From: Cladophialophora immunda
Taxonomy: Eukaryota > Ascomycota > Eurotiomycetes > Chaetothyriales > Herpotrichiellaceae
DNA length: 64,000 bases
Direction of reading: 5' to 3'
Assembly: GCF_000835495.1 (NCBI RefSeq)
Contig: NW_015622544.1
Span: 3,004,855 to 3,068,854, forward strand
A program made the translations under genes and the position numbers. Under the pieces are notes generated by a model. It was not told the DNA's origin. It saw only the letters and a program-made list of their open reading frames with translations, and did not search any database. This document shows, piece after piece, positions 1 through 10,371 of this stretch (positions are counted from its first letter, which is position 1; each line of letters begins with the position of its first letter).

Positions 1-932
1 CTCTCGCCAAAACTTGTTCTTTCTACTACCCTCCCCCTTTGCCCTAGCACCGCCACGTCTGACGTCCACACTTCCTCTGTGTTTGCCGTTTCCGACAGTC
101 AAAACATACACCCACTCCATTACATGTCCTGGTTACTTTACAGAGGCACACCCTATTCTTTCCACCCCCGTCTTTCCACCACACTTTGTCCAGCCAACTA
201 AACTTCGACTCCCTGGCTTCAACTCAACGGCGACAATCTCAGTACATGGTATGCTGGTTTCCGAAGCGCACACCCCCCCTGTCTGCCCACACTCCCTGGT
301 GGCTGCCCTACCCGTTATCACATGCCCGCCTTAACCCCTCCCACACCATCCATTCATCGTTTCGAATCTCCATCATATCCACACCCTGGACATACCTCAA
401 CAACTTCGATCCAGTCTTAAAGCGTTGTCTGTTCGCCGCATCCTATCCTGGTTCTATCCCCATTGCCGCGAACAAACCCCTCTGTCCTCTCGCTCAACAT
501 CCCCTGGCACCTTGGCCAATGCCCCTGCCTTACTTTGCTACTGCTGCCATTGCTTCTACAGGTACGAACAAATTGTATCAACTGCCAGTGATTCGTGCCC
601 TCGGTGGCGCGTGCCTCGTGTGTTCCAAAACTCTCTTCTTTCACAAAGTCAGGATCCTCGCTTCTTACCGAAGAAATATTCAGGATCTATTGAGGTCCCC
701 TGGCTCTCCACTATGAACCGGGGGGGAGAGGTCCATCCCAATCACGAACACTTCCCCCTGGTCTTGGTCAATCAAAATTCGTTGCTTTCGACCGCGATCT
801 GACCGTTGCCTGAGCCTTTTCGTTCTGGCCTTTGTCCCAAGGGCGTGTTTCCTCCTCAAACGTTGACGCGAATCTGCTCTGTTGCGCATTATTCTTTTCC
901 TTCACGACCTTGCGCTGACATATGGATCCTCC
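1..932 (+). promoter_or_regulatory. Promoter and 5' leader of the MedA-like gene
   Basis: This stretch is pyrimidine-rich and contains no ORF with recognisable protein features. The open frames in it (for example 186-716 and 425-802) have no conserved motif. It most likely holds the promoter and a long 5' leader of the gene starting at 933. An ATG at 922 lies out of frame, 11 nt before the chosen start, and opens a short frame ending at 1014. Confidence 0.45.
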
Positions 933-3448
933 ATGCAGCATCGCACCACACAGCCATATTCGACCGTTGCACCGTTGCATCACATCCAGCAACAATCGCA
1001 AACAAGGACGTTGAGCGGAACTCAAAATACTCAGCAACCTTATCCGTCGCCGAACATCTATCCGCCTCAACCCAGTCTCCAGTCGCCATTTCTCAATAGC
1101 CAGGCTCAATTCCAGGCGCAACCCGCCCCTACCGACCCACCGAACTTTTACCCTCCTACGCAAAGCCCACGAAGCCAGCATAGCGGTGCTGGAGCCTATT
1201 ATCCTCCGGGTGAGTCTGAGGCGCGAGCGGAATCGCTAGAGTTCTCAGTGAGCTGATTCAGATCCAGAAAAATCCGATTCTATGGCAGCAGCAACCGCGA
1301 CCATGCAGAGGCCTTACCCTCCAATTTATCACACTCCACAGTCGAACTCACCCGCTTCAGTCACCTCACCTCAGACTCACGATCCTGCGCGGCCCATGTA
1401 TGCTCAGCCAGCCTCTCAGTTGAGCCAGCCTCTCTATGGCTATCAGTATGGGATGAATTCGGTACACCAGCCGGCCTACGGACAACACCATGCAACCCCC
1501 CAGCAACACCAGATTAATTCTCAATCGATGCTTCCATATCAATCGACGACTACCCAAATCGCTCAGCCCCAGGTGGCATCGCATCATTCCACCATTTCCA
1601 GCAGTCCAAGATTAAAGTCGGAGGCGAACCAGCATTATCAACAAACCCCCCAGCCGCGACCGGGAATGCTTCAACAACAGCAGCAACAACAACATCCGAC
1701 TCCGGTTCCCCAGCCCTCGGCTCTGCCACAACAACAAGCTCAACAGCAATCCACACACCAACAGCAACAACAACAACAGCAACAGCAAATGGCGCAACAG
1801 CAGCAGCAGCAGCAGCAGCAACAGTCATCAAATCAGCAAATGCCGCCAAATTTACAGCCAATCTCGAATGCAGCGCCTGGACCTATCCCTGCAACGACAC
1901 CTTTGAAGATCCGACAAGACGGGAACGGTGTGCAGTGGATAGCTTTCGAATACTCCAGAGATCGCGTCAAAATGGAGTATACTATCAGGTGTGACGTCGA
2001 GTCGGTGGATGCCACAGTGTTGTCGCAGGAATTCAAGTCCGAAAATTGCGTCTACCCACGAGCTTGTGTACCAAAGGAACAGTACAAAGGAAACCGATTG
2101 ACCTATGAAACAGACTGCAACCATGTGGGTTGGGCGTTGGCAGAGCTGAATCCGTGTCTCCGAGGCAAGAGAGGGTTGATCCAAAGGGCCGTGGACAGCT
2201 GGAGAAACAGCAACCAAGACCCGCGACTGCGAAGCCGCCGCGTCCGGCGACAAGCCAAGATAAACAGGTCCAAAATGACACCTTCGTCCCTGGGCAAGGC
2301 GCCCGGATCGGGTGGTTCCGTGTCGACAGGGCTTCCTGGTCCAAACTCAATGGCAGCTCCCCCGGTCAGGGCTCCCGGTTCTCTGTCCAGTACACCATCT
2401 CAGATGCTCCATCACGCCCAGGATGTGTCTCCTACCGGGCATGAGAATGTTGGAGGTACGTAAACTTTAAAACCATGTCGCTGGTACCTCCCTTTCCCAC
2501 ACATGTCCCAGAGAAGACGTTAGGCAAAATTCAGCTTTCAGCTAACATTCCAGCAGCTCCTACCTATAATCCCGCACAACAAACTTATCGGCAAAATACT
2601 GTAACGCCGCAAATGACAAGTCCGAACGACTTACGCCAAAGTCATGTTTTCACAGGCTACCCAAGCTACCCAGCGTCTCTAGCTCCTTCCATGGGACCGT
2701 CCATGGCACCATCAATGCAGGGAGGTCTCCATCATCTCGGACGGCCGGGAGGGACGGCTGCCATGGCCTCAAAAGAACAAGAGGAGAAGAATGAGGAGGA
2801 AAATGCCTTATTCGGAGAGCTGCCTGAAGGTAAACGACGAAAATTCATTCTGGTGGAAGATACGCAGAAAAATGCCCGCGTGCGAGTCAAGGTTACTCTG
2901 GATCAAATCGAGATGAGTGAGATCCCGGATTCCTACCGCAAGCAGAACTCTGTCTTTCCTCGAGCATACTTCCCGGTTCAGATGCAGACTGGTTCCGAAT
3001 CGACGCCAGGGGCCCGTTTCGTCGAAGAAGGGGATGAAGTTGACAGTGGTGTGCCGACGATTGGAAAAACATCCGTCTCGGTTTCGACCACGGATGGCGA
3101 AGCTGAGGTGTCTGTGCCCCTGATCTCTAGAAGCAAAAGAGGCCGGGAGCAAAAGATCAATGAATTGGGATATCGCATGGCTTGGGGACAGGGTCGAGTT
3201 TTTTCGGGCAGATCGATCTTCCTTGCTCGAGCCCGTGAGTGATTCGCAGGTTGATATGTCGCTGAAACATTGACGTTTGCGCAGTCGACGCTTACCGCAG
3301 CAAGCAACGAAGTGCCCTCCTCGCATCCGGTTCCGATCCAACCCATATCCCAGCTCACCTCGAAATTCGACCCGGCAAGAGAAAGTGGCTCGAACGAACC
3401 AGAGCTGCTACGCAAGCACCGGCGACGCCAGTGCCTGCTTCGGACTAA
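933..3448 (+). CDS. medA: MedA (Medusa)/ACR1-like developmental regulator, 769 aa
   Basis: Four exons, 933-1209, 1268-2455, 2554-3234 and 3285-3448, join in phase to 769 codons. The N-terminus is rich in Pro, Gln and Ser, with long polyglutamine runs at about residues 230-280. A conserved block follows at about 315-425, starting near WIAFEYSRDRVKMEYTIRCD and ending in an Arg-rich stretch. A second block at about 580-635 starts near RRKFILVED. The C-terminus, DAYRSKQRSALLASG then RPGKRKWLER, is encoded by the last exon. From memory these blocks match fungal Medusa proteins (DUF8032-type), nuclear regulators of conidiophore and spore development. The start is the first in-frame ATG of the long frame, but an out-of-frame ATG at 922 precedes it. 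Family assignment is fairly sure; function is inferred from the family. Confidence 0.72.
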
Positions 3449-5559
3449 ACGACGACTGCAACTCGGCGGAACACACCCGCATATTTGTTTTGCACCACCT
3501 AGCGATACCTCGAAGTACAGTTTTTTGGACTTGTACATTATTCCAACTCACCCAAGCGATGCACTGTATAATCACGCTGCCGGGTGAGACACAAAAAGTC
3601 GGATATTTGACGCTGTGCGCCATGCGTTCAAAACTTGCAAGTTGCCGTCTTAATCATCTTTGGCCGGCCCATGTGTCGTTTTTGGATTTGCGAACTTGTT
3701 GTTCCGAGAAGAGTCCGGTGGGATGAATGACCTTTACACGTCATGGTTGAGATCCGTACAGGGCGGAAGAGTGGAATATTCTTCAACCTGTGCCTACTCG
3801 GCTTTCACATCTCATCATATGAGAACCTGCGGTTTAGGGGGGAGAAAAAGATGCATGTTACGGATACCCTTTTGCGTTGTTTTGCTTTTACAGGTCTGTT
3901 ACAGGTGACAGGCGGATGTCGATTTTATTGTTTCTTTTTATCGCAGAGAGCCTACTCAACCAAGCAAGAGCATCAGTGGCGAGTGTGCAGTTTGTCGCCG
4001 GGTTCCTTCCGCGAGGTGATAGGTTGGGAATGTACTGGGACTGGGGCTGGGACTGGAACTGGGAAACGGGAGATGGAACGATTTTGCAGAGACGGCCGAT
4101 TTTCCTTTTTGTTACTTCATCTACAACCTGGTTCTGCCAGTGCAAGGACGGGCGGACTGCGGACTGCGGACTGCGATTGGCCATCAAATGTGAGGGACGA
4201 AAGTGTTTTCATTTCGCACGGCCAGCGGATGTGGGAGAAGGGATCTTGGGAGGCGGGAGCAGCCTTTGTTTACTTGGACGCATTCATGATACCTTTTTCC
4301 TTCTTTGTTGTCTTGAATACTTTTATATTCACCTGGGCGGATTCAGTGATTTTGAGCATTTTGGCCTGGCACGGCCGCGAAGGAGGGACAATTGGGAACA
4401 AGAATGGCCATGGGCACTGAGTTGGGAATGGGCATATTGGTATAAGGAATAGGGGGGAAGCGAGTTAGTGAAGGAATGTATGTACCTGGAGCTCAAACTG
4501 GGCAGGATGGCTAGGAAGGCATTGCTCTGGCATGCCATGCAACGCAATGCAATGGAAAGGGAAAGGCAAATGGAAAGGATAAGGACCACGCCATTCAAAC
4601 AGGAGGAGGAACTTCCGTCAATCACGGATCATTTTTTCATGGTGGGAATTGGGATGGGTGCGAATGGGGGGGAGATGGGGGGGGGGGGGGGGGAATAGAA
4701 GTAAGGACACAATGCCATTACTATCTTGCTTGCTGTCTGCTGGATCTTTGGCCTTTTATCTTCTCGTTCTGCTCTCTACAGTAGCTGTACGAGGTATTTA
4801 TTACCCCTTTTCCCTATGCTCGGCGCATACATACCCTATACATATATCACCCCTGGACACCGGACCCCCCTTTCTCTCTCTCTCCCCAATAACCCCCTTT
4901 TCGGCCATGCATTCATTTCCCCCATTTGCCTTGGCAGTCTCAATAACATAATTATACGTACGTACGTACGTACCTGTCTATCTACCTACCCACCTGAAGA
5001 CGTGTTTTCAGCCGGTCAGCCAAGCCACCGCCGTCACTCTAGTCACCGCGGTAGGCAGCCAGATAAGGCGAAGTTGAAACCCCAGCAAGATAGAATGCTA
5101 TGTATGGTACAGTGTCTCTGCACTAGCAACTCCCCTTGTCGGTCGGTGTCCAGGTTTCCATATACACTAAACTATACCACCGCCATTTTACCCTGTACGT
5201 TTTCCATAAAGCCTTGCCAGTAATATACATGCAGTCCCTGGGCCCGTGACCTTTTTTCCTTTGCATCCAAAGACGTGGACATGACTCCATCAACCTCGTA
5301 TACCGTCCACATATTCAATTTTGTCCGTAAAACACCGTCCCGGCCGGCCAACTTCCCGGGGCATAACGGATACGTATAACGATGCCGCTGCGGACTGCAC
5401 GGATCCAGATGTCCTCCCAGTAAAATACCTAAAACGCTGCAACGTGGATATCATGCCATAGACCGTGTCCAACGAGCCCAGGAAATAGGCTGGTTCATGA
5501 AGTGACTGCTGCGCCAACATCGACCCCCAAAGCCCATTCCTGCGCCGTCCCAATTCGAT
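3449..5559. other. 2.1 kb non-coding stretch between convergent genes
   Basis: This separates the 3' ends of the MedA-like gene and btgC. Open frames such as 3743-4420 and 3877-4452 are rich in Trp and Gly and arise from G-rich low-complexity DNA. Visible elements are GGGACT-like hexamers (about 4036-4070), a tandem heptamer GCGGACT (4152-4175), a 17-nt G run (4677-4693) and ACGT tetranucleotides (about 4955-4975). It probably holds the 3' UTRs and terminators of both genes. No RNA gene was recognised. Confidence 0.5.
4677..4693 (+). repeat. Homopolymer of 17 G
   Basis: An uninterrupted run of 17 G, preceded by GGGGGGGAGAT. It lies in the non-coding gap between two convergent genes. Its length is prone to sequencing error and replication slippage. 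Confidence 0.9.
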
Positions 5560-7818
5560 TCAAGATCCAACAGTCTTCCCGTCACAGTCAGGAATCTTCA
5601 GGCCCGGCTTCAAATTCCTGCCTGGATCCATGAGACCCCACTTGTCTTCCCACTGTTGGCTGGCAGTATTATAGATGATCTTCCAAGGTTCGTCAAATGC
5701 CTCAAACCTGTCATTCCAGTGTCAGTCCACGACCGCCCGAACATCCCGGCGAGATGCTACTTACCAAAAATACTCTGTCCCATTTGCCAATGCTTGACAT
5801 ACCCAGTTGTCCATGAAGGTATTCATGCCATCTACACCCGCAACAGATCCGCTCTGCCCAGCCGCGCAGGATCCGTCAGTGCCTCCACAGTCTTCTCCGC
5901 CTCCGCTGGGCCATCCAGTCTCACTGATAAGTTGCTTGACATCTGGCATTCCTTCGGTCAAAATGGCGTCGTGATTTTGCCAGAAATCCCAGGTCCAACT
6001 CGCCGCGACCTCGGCCGTGACACCAGCGAAAAAGGGGTGGATATTCGACATGACATAGTCTACGGCTTGCACGAGTTGGGCGTTCCAGTTGTCCCCTAGA
6101 TCTGACGTTGCAATGGGGAGATCATAACCGAGAGACTTGAACTTTGTCCTAACACCGTCCAGAATGCTGATCAGTTCCTGCTCTGATTGTGCCTTGTCCA
6201 CACCTGCACGATAGAGAGCTTCATTGCCGACAATGACGCCCTTGAACACCGAGAGGTCTTTGGTTTCCGACAGAATCTTGTACATCTGGTCCAATTGGCG
6301 ATCTGTGGTGGTTTGATTGGTGTCAATCCAAACACCCATCCAGAGCTTCATGTCGGTGAGATCAAGACGGTCAATGGCGTGGAGCACCATCTCGGTTTGG
6401 TTGCAGTCAGTGCCATAGAGTCGGACCACATTGGTAAGCTGTGACAAGACGGCCATGTCGCGCGTGACGTTGTTCTGGGAGGGAGGATAAGTGAAGCACA
6501 GCGGATATTGAGTACCCCAGGGGGTGTAGTCCATCCCCGGGAAGACTTTGTGGAGATCCGGGTTGTTCATGAGAGCCTTAATCTCTGCCGAATTCTTGTC
6601 GAGATCTCCATTCGCCTCAGTGTCTGAGGCTGCATTATTAGTGTCGCCGCTAGACGAACTGGAATTGTCCGAGCTTTTTGAGCCTAGGACACCACCCAGG
6701 ATGCCTCCGACAATGGCGATGACGATAACAAGGCCGATAGCGACGCCCACCCACAGCTTCATCTTTCTTTTCCCTCTAGTTTGTTCTGCCAACCATTCAC
6801 TCCTCTCGGGTTTAGGAGCCGCACTCACCGCATCGTACGTCCCACTAGGAGTGTGGTTCTTTGATTTGCGGCCAAAGAGACCTCCAAGTAGACCAGCAGT
6901 TCCTGCAGCAGCTGCAGTGGTAGCCGCAGGCTTTCCGATGCCTCTTTGCCCGGCAGCCGGTGGCATGCCGTCATCACCATCGTCGAGGATATTGTTCGGG
7001 TTGAAATCGACTTGGTTCATGAAGCCGCCAGGGTTATTTGGCTGATAGGGAAGGTCGTGGTAGCTGGGGTAGGATTGTGACTGGTGGGGATTTGAATGAT
7101 ATTCTTCCAAGGGAATGCTTCTGCCGGAGTAGCCAGAGGATCTGGGCCCCGGAGAAGGAGAAGGAGTGATGGTGCCAGGGGTGGCGGCGCCATGGGCAAG
7201 AGCGAATGTTGAGCCGTATGATGTTCGTTCGGGTAGCCGTGAGGAGGGCTGTGGTTGTTGGTATGGAGAATAGGACTGGGGAAATGAGCGAGCAGGCTCA
7301 AGCCCACCATCACGGAGATGGTGATCGGCAACGCCTTGTGCAACTGGGTTGAATCCCCCTCCTGGTACCCCATTGCCAGAGTAGTCCATTCCTGCAGACC
7401 TGTCCGAGTAGGGGTTGTAGGTCAAGGGATCGTCACTCGCGAGTCGGTTGGGACTAGACCTGTGAGGTGGAGGAGGTGGAGGAGGGTCTAGGTCGTTGTA
7501 GTCTGTAGGAACTGGCCGTCGTGAAAGCGCTCGGGGGGGCGAGACGTCGGTGAGGAGATGTGTGTCTTGAGGGACAGGGCGTCGACGGGGGGATGTGGGA
7601 GGAGAGAGTTGTTGGTCGCGACTCGGGGAGGCAGAGGCGTATCTGGGAGGAGGAGAGACAAAATCCCTGGGTGGGGTCTCATGGTATGACTGCTGCTGGT
7701 AGGGTTGGTAAGACAGATGCGGTTGTTCCTGTCCCTGGGCCTGAGCGTCCCGTCCGTGCAGGTTCAGAGTGTGGTCATCTTCGGGCTCGAAGGAGAAGTT
7801 CCTTCCGCCACCCGACAT
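5560..7818 (-). CDS. btgC: Type II membrane glucan endo-1,3-beta-glucosidase, GH17 (BtgC-like), 733 aa
   Basis: Exons 7818-5765 and 5707-5560 (minus strand) join across a 57 bp intron with GTAAGT..CAG borders, giving 733 aa. Residues 1-350 form a Pro/Ser/Tyr-rich cytoplasmic tail. A single membrane helix lies at about 354-378 ([20 protein letters not shown]), right after a basic RGKRKMK stretch, as in a type II anchor. A Ser/Asn-rich linker and a GH17 catalytic domain follow, at about 420-733. The general acid Glu is in NEALYR (about 533) and the nucleophile Glu in SETGWPSGG (about 633). The family hydrolyses beta-1,3-glucan at the cell surface during wall remodelling. The second exon supplies the conserved end FDEPWK..WGLMD. 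Intact and typical in length for BtgC. Confidence 0.93.
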
Positions 7819-8765
7819 TCTCGATCACAGCAGCTTCCCAAGCAAACACGGAGAAAAAGAGGGTCCTCTGTGTATGGAGTGATATTGCAGGCGGAACTCG
7901 ATAGTCTGTCGAAGCAATCAATGCAGCGCTTTGCTTGACCGCCGAACATGAACAATTGAGATGTATGTCTGATGGAGAGGAGGCGCTGAGATGGTAACAG
8001 CTGGATCTCTGAACACCCTATGGTAGTGAGAACCGAGTTTCTGCAGTCGGGCTGAGGACAGGCGCAGCAGTCTGCCCGCAGTTCGTGCTACTCTGCAGCG
8101 GTGATGGATATTTGGGAGGTGGAGGGGGGCGCAGCCAAACAGAATAGGCCAAGCTGAAACAGTAGTGTCAGCCGGAGTGCGAACCGCTCGAAAACAGTCA
8201 GGGGCCGGAATTCAATGCATTCAGCGAGTGGTTTGGCCCTCAGCGAGAAGCCTCGCGGAGAAGAGAAAGACGGCGAAGCAGGACATTGCTGCAACGAGTG
8301 GAAGAGTAGTTGACCGTTACAGTGAGAGCGGCCTGCGGCCTGCGGACTGCGGACTGCGGGTATGGAATCGGTTGCCTTGTGAACCATCCAAGCCTCAGCC
8401 TCGCTAACCGCAAGCGCAGCTCCTCCTTCTCCAATCACGATACGGGAAGTCAATCAGCCCCTTGCTCCGCTTCGGACAATAAAATAACGTTGAATGCCAT
8501 GGGGTAATATCATTGCAGCCCCATGTGCTGGGTAAGCATGTATCTGTTTCCAACTGCACGCTCTGCACTGCATGGTCTTAAGCCAAAGGGAACATGACGA
8601 GCCCACGCCCATCTTCACCCATCTCCTTCGTTCTCATCGTGAGCCTCCAATGAACGCGCCCTGGTCCATTTTGGCCAGCTCCAGGTCTGGTCCTCAAGCC
8701 TGGTCCCCTTCCATCTCTGCCTTGACAAGTTGCATCTGTCCGTCGGCTGCCTTCGAGGTCGTAGC
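7819..8765. promoter_or_regulatory. Upstream region of btgC
   Basis: This 947 bp lies between the start of btgC and the stop of the next minus-strand gene, so it should contain the btgC promoter. No protein-coding frame with conserved features was seen. A tandem heptamer of the form GCCTGCG/GACTGCG occupies 8331-8359 and resembles the array at 4152-4175 on the other side of btgC. Confidence 0.4.
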
Positions 8766-9932
8766 TTAGCGTCTTCTGATTGCTCCACGATGCTTTCGCC
8801 GAGGTACGTCAGAGTCGCTCGTCTTGTCAGAGGCCGATTCTTCTTCCTCGCTCGACGAGGATCTAGCCAACTCAGACTCGCGGCGTTTGCCTGCCTTGCC
8901 CTCAAAGCCCCTCGCACGCTTCAATTGGCCGGCGCGCGCTTCACGGCTGCTAGGCAATAGTGTTGCCAGGCGACTATCGACGGCATTCTGGCGATGGTCA
9001 ACCGGTTCGCCCGTTGTATTACACAACCCAAGGTTGACGAGTTTGGCGATGTCCATGTATTGGAATTTGGCTTTGCATAGAAATTCCTCATCTGGTTGGT
9101 ACCGGCGGTACTTGACGCTGGCCATGGTGACGCGCTGCGCCTGATTCTGATCGATGGTGACATCGTGTGTTCTGCCGTCGTCTTCTTTGGGAGTCTCCTC
9201 TTCGCTTCGTTTCCAGTAGAGATCCGGGCGCACGTCGCCATCATGCAAAACTCTGAGAATCTTAACCTCAATCTCCCCGACCTTGGATTCGGCACCTGCG
9301 TGTAAGTTGTCGTTGTTCATTTCTTGCGTAAGGACAACCACCTCCTGCTCCATTGCCGTTGACGGGATATAAGGATCTGCTGTAGAGATGTCCATACGGC
9401 TCATCAGAACATCGATGCCCCTCTCGGTGAATACCCATGGACTGACTGACATAACAGCCATGATGCCCAGGCTCGACCCAGTCTGAGGTGCCGTATCATT
9501 TGCAAGAGAGTATCGGCCGTCAAGCAAGTAACCTTCTGCCTTATATTTTCTGCTCTCAGGATCCACGACAATAAGTTTTGAGGCCTCGGCCTTCTCGTTT
9601 CCATCCATGTACACCATGGCGAGATAAAGGATTTCTTTTTCAGCCTCCGCTGTTGCATCTGATGATCCGTGGCCCATGGCGTCTCCTTCACCTACCCCCT
9701 CAACTTGTCGCGTGGAAGCTCCCGGCTTGTACCTGCTTTGGCCGGAGGAGAGTGCGTCGTTAGGTGGAGGAAATGGAATTTGCGGCTTCACTCGGATGTG
9801 GAATCTCACGCCGGCTTTGGCTTGGATTTTGGTGGAAACGATCCTTCCGCACAAAGATCTTGTACCGTACGTGGTAAAGGGCACGCCGTCAACGCCTTCA
9901 ACAAGGAACTCGAAGCCTTGCGTGGTAGGCAT
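8766..9932 (-). CDS. DUF7918-like fungal protein of unknown function, 388 aa
   Basis: A single open frame without introns. The start chosen is the ATG at 9932 (MPTTQGFEFLVEGVDG), because the 29 codons upstream look non-coding and overlap the probable TATA box. The N-terminal 260 residues resemble the DUF7918 domain often found in ascomycete and basidiomycete proteins: it opens with a short beta-rich segment containing VPFTTYGTRSLCGRIVSTKI, then a variable loop, then strands ending in VTMASVKYRRY. The C-terminus is Ser/Glu/Asp- and Arg/Lys-rich (SSSEEEESASDK.., ending RRKHRGAIRRR), compatible with a nuclear protein. No catalytic motif is visible. The family name is from memory and the biological role is unknown. 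Confidence 0.6.
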   Translation of the reverse strand: MPTTQGFEFLVEGVDGVPFTTYGTRSLCGRIVSTKIQAKAGVRFHIRVKPQIPFPPPNDALSSGQSRYKPGASTRQVEGVGEGDAMGHGSSDATAEAEKEILYLAMVYMDGNEKAEASKLIVVDPESRKYKAEGYLLDGRYSLANDTAPQTGSSLGIMAVMSVSPWVFTERGIDVLMSRMDISTADPYIPSTAMEQEVVVLTQEMNNDNLHAGAESKVGEIEVKILRVLHDGDVRPDLYWKRSEEETPKEDDGRTHDVTIDQNQAQRVTMASVKYRRYQPDEEFLCKAKFQYMDIAKLVNLGLCNTTGEPVDHRQNAVDSRLATLLPSSREARAGQLKRARGFEGKAGKRRESELARSSSSEEEESASDKTSDSDVPRRKHRGAIRRR

Positions 9933-10371
9933 CGTAAGGAGGTGTGGTGAGTTGTGATTATGCAAAGTGAGGTGTCTGGAGGTCAACTGTGAAAAGTCGA
10001 AAAGAGTCGATGCTCGCAACGTGTGATATATATAAGGCTCGGCAGAAAAGCGACAAGTTCACACATTTTAACGGAGGCCACCCTCCCAATGTCGCGATCA
10101 GTGCGTCAGCGAAAGACACTAGGTAATACTGCGCAGCGCAGAGACAGCACTGCTCAATCTCCTCATCGTCTTTGTCGAAGACACCACTGTCTAGTCTTTC
10201 AATAGCCGACCAGATCTTTGTTGACAATCGATGGAATCGATGTGCTTTTTCAGTAGCAGGAATTCCATTGTCTCAATCTGCCACCTCATTGTTTGGGGTT
10301 AACAAAGAAAGGAAAGACTGCCCCAGCCTCTGACTTGAACCCGGGCCAGAGGCATTATCTCTCAATAGTGG
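9933..10371 (-). promoter_or_regulatory. Promoter of the DUF7918-like gene, with TATA element
   Basis: The 439 bp gap between the DUF7918-like start (9932) and the stop of spt8 (10372). A TATATATA run at about 10025-10034 lies roughly 95 bp upstream of the ATG at 9932 on the minus strand and is a plausible TATA box. Nothing else was recognised. Confidence 0.4.

Noticed and set aside
1550..1861. Minus-strand frames rich in Val/Ala or Leu opposite the MedA-like exon
   Set aside because: They are the antisense reading of the CAG/CAA glutamine tract and have no conserved feature.
3743..4452. Overlapping plus-strand frames of 225 and 191 codons
   Set aside because: Composition is dictated by G-rich repeats (Trp/Gly-rich), two frames are open at once, and no motif is seen.
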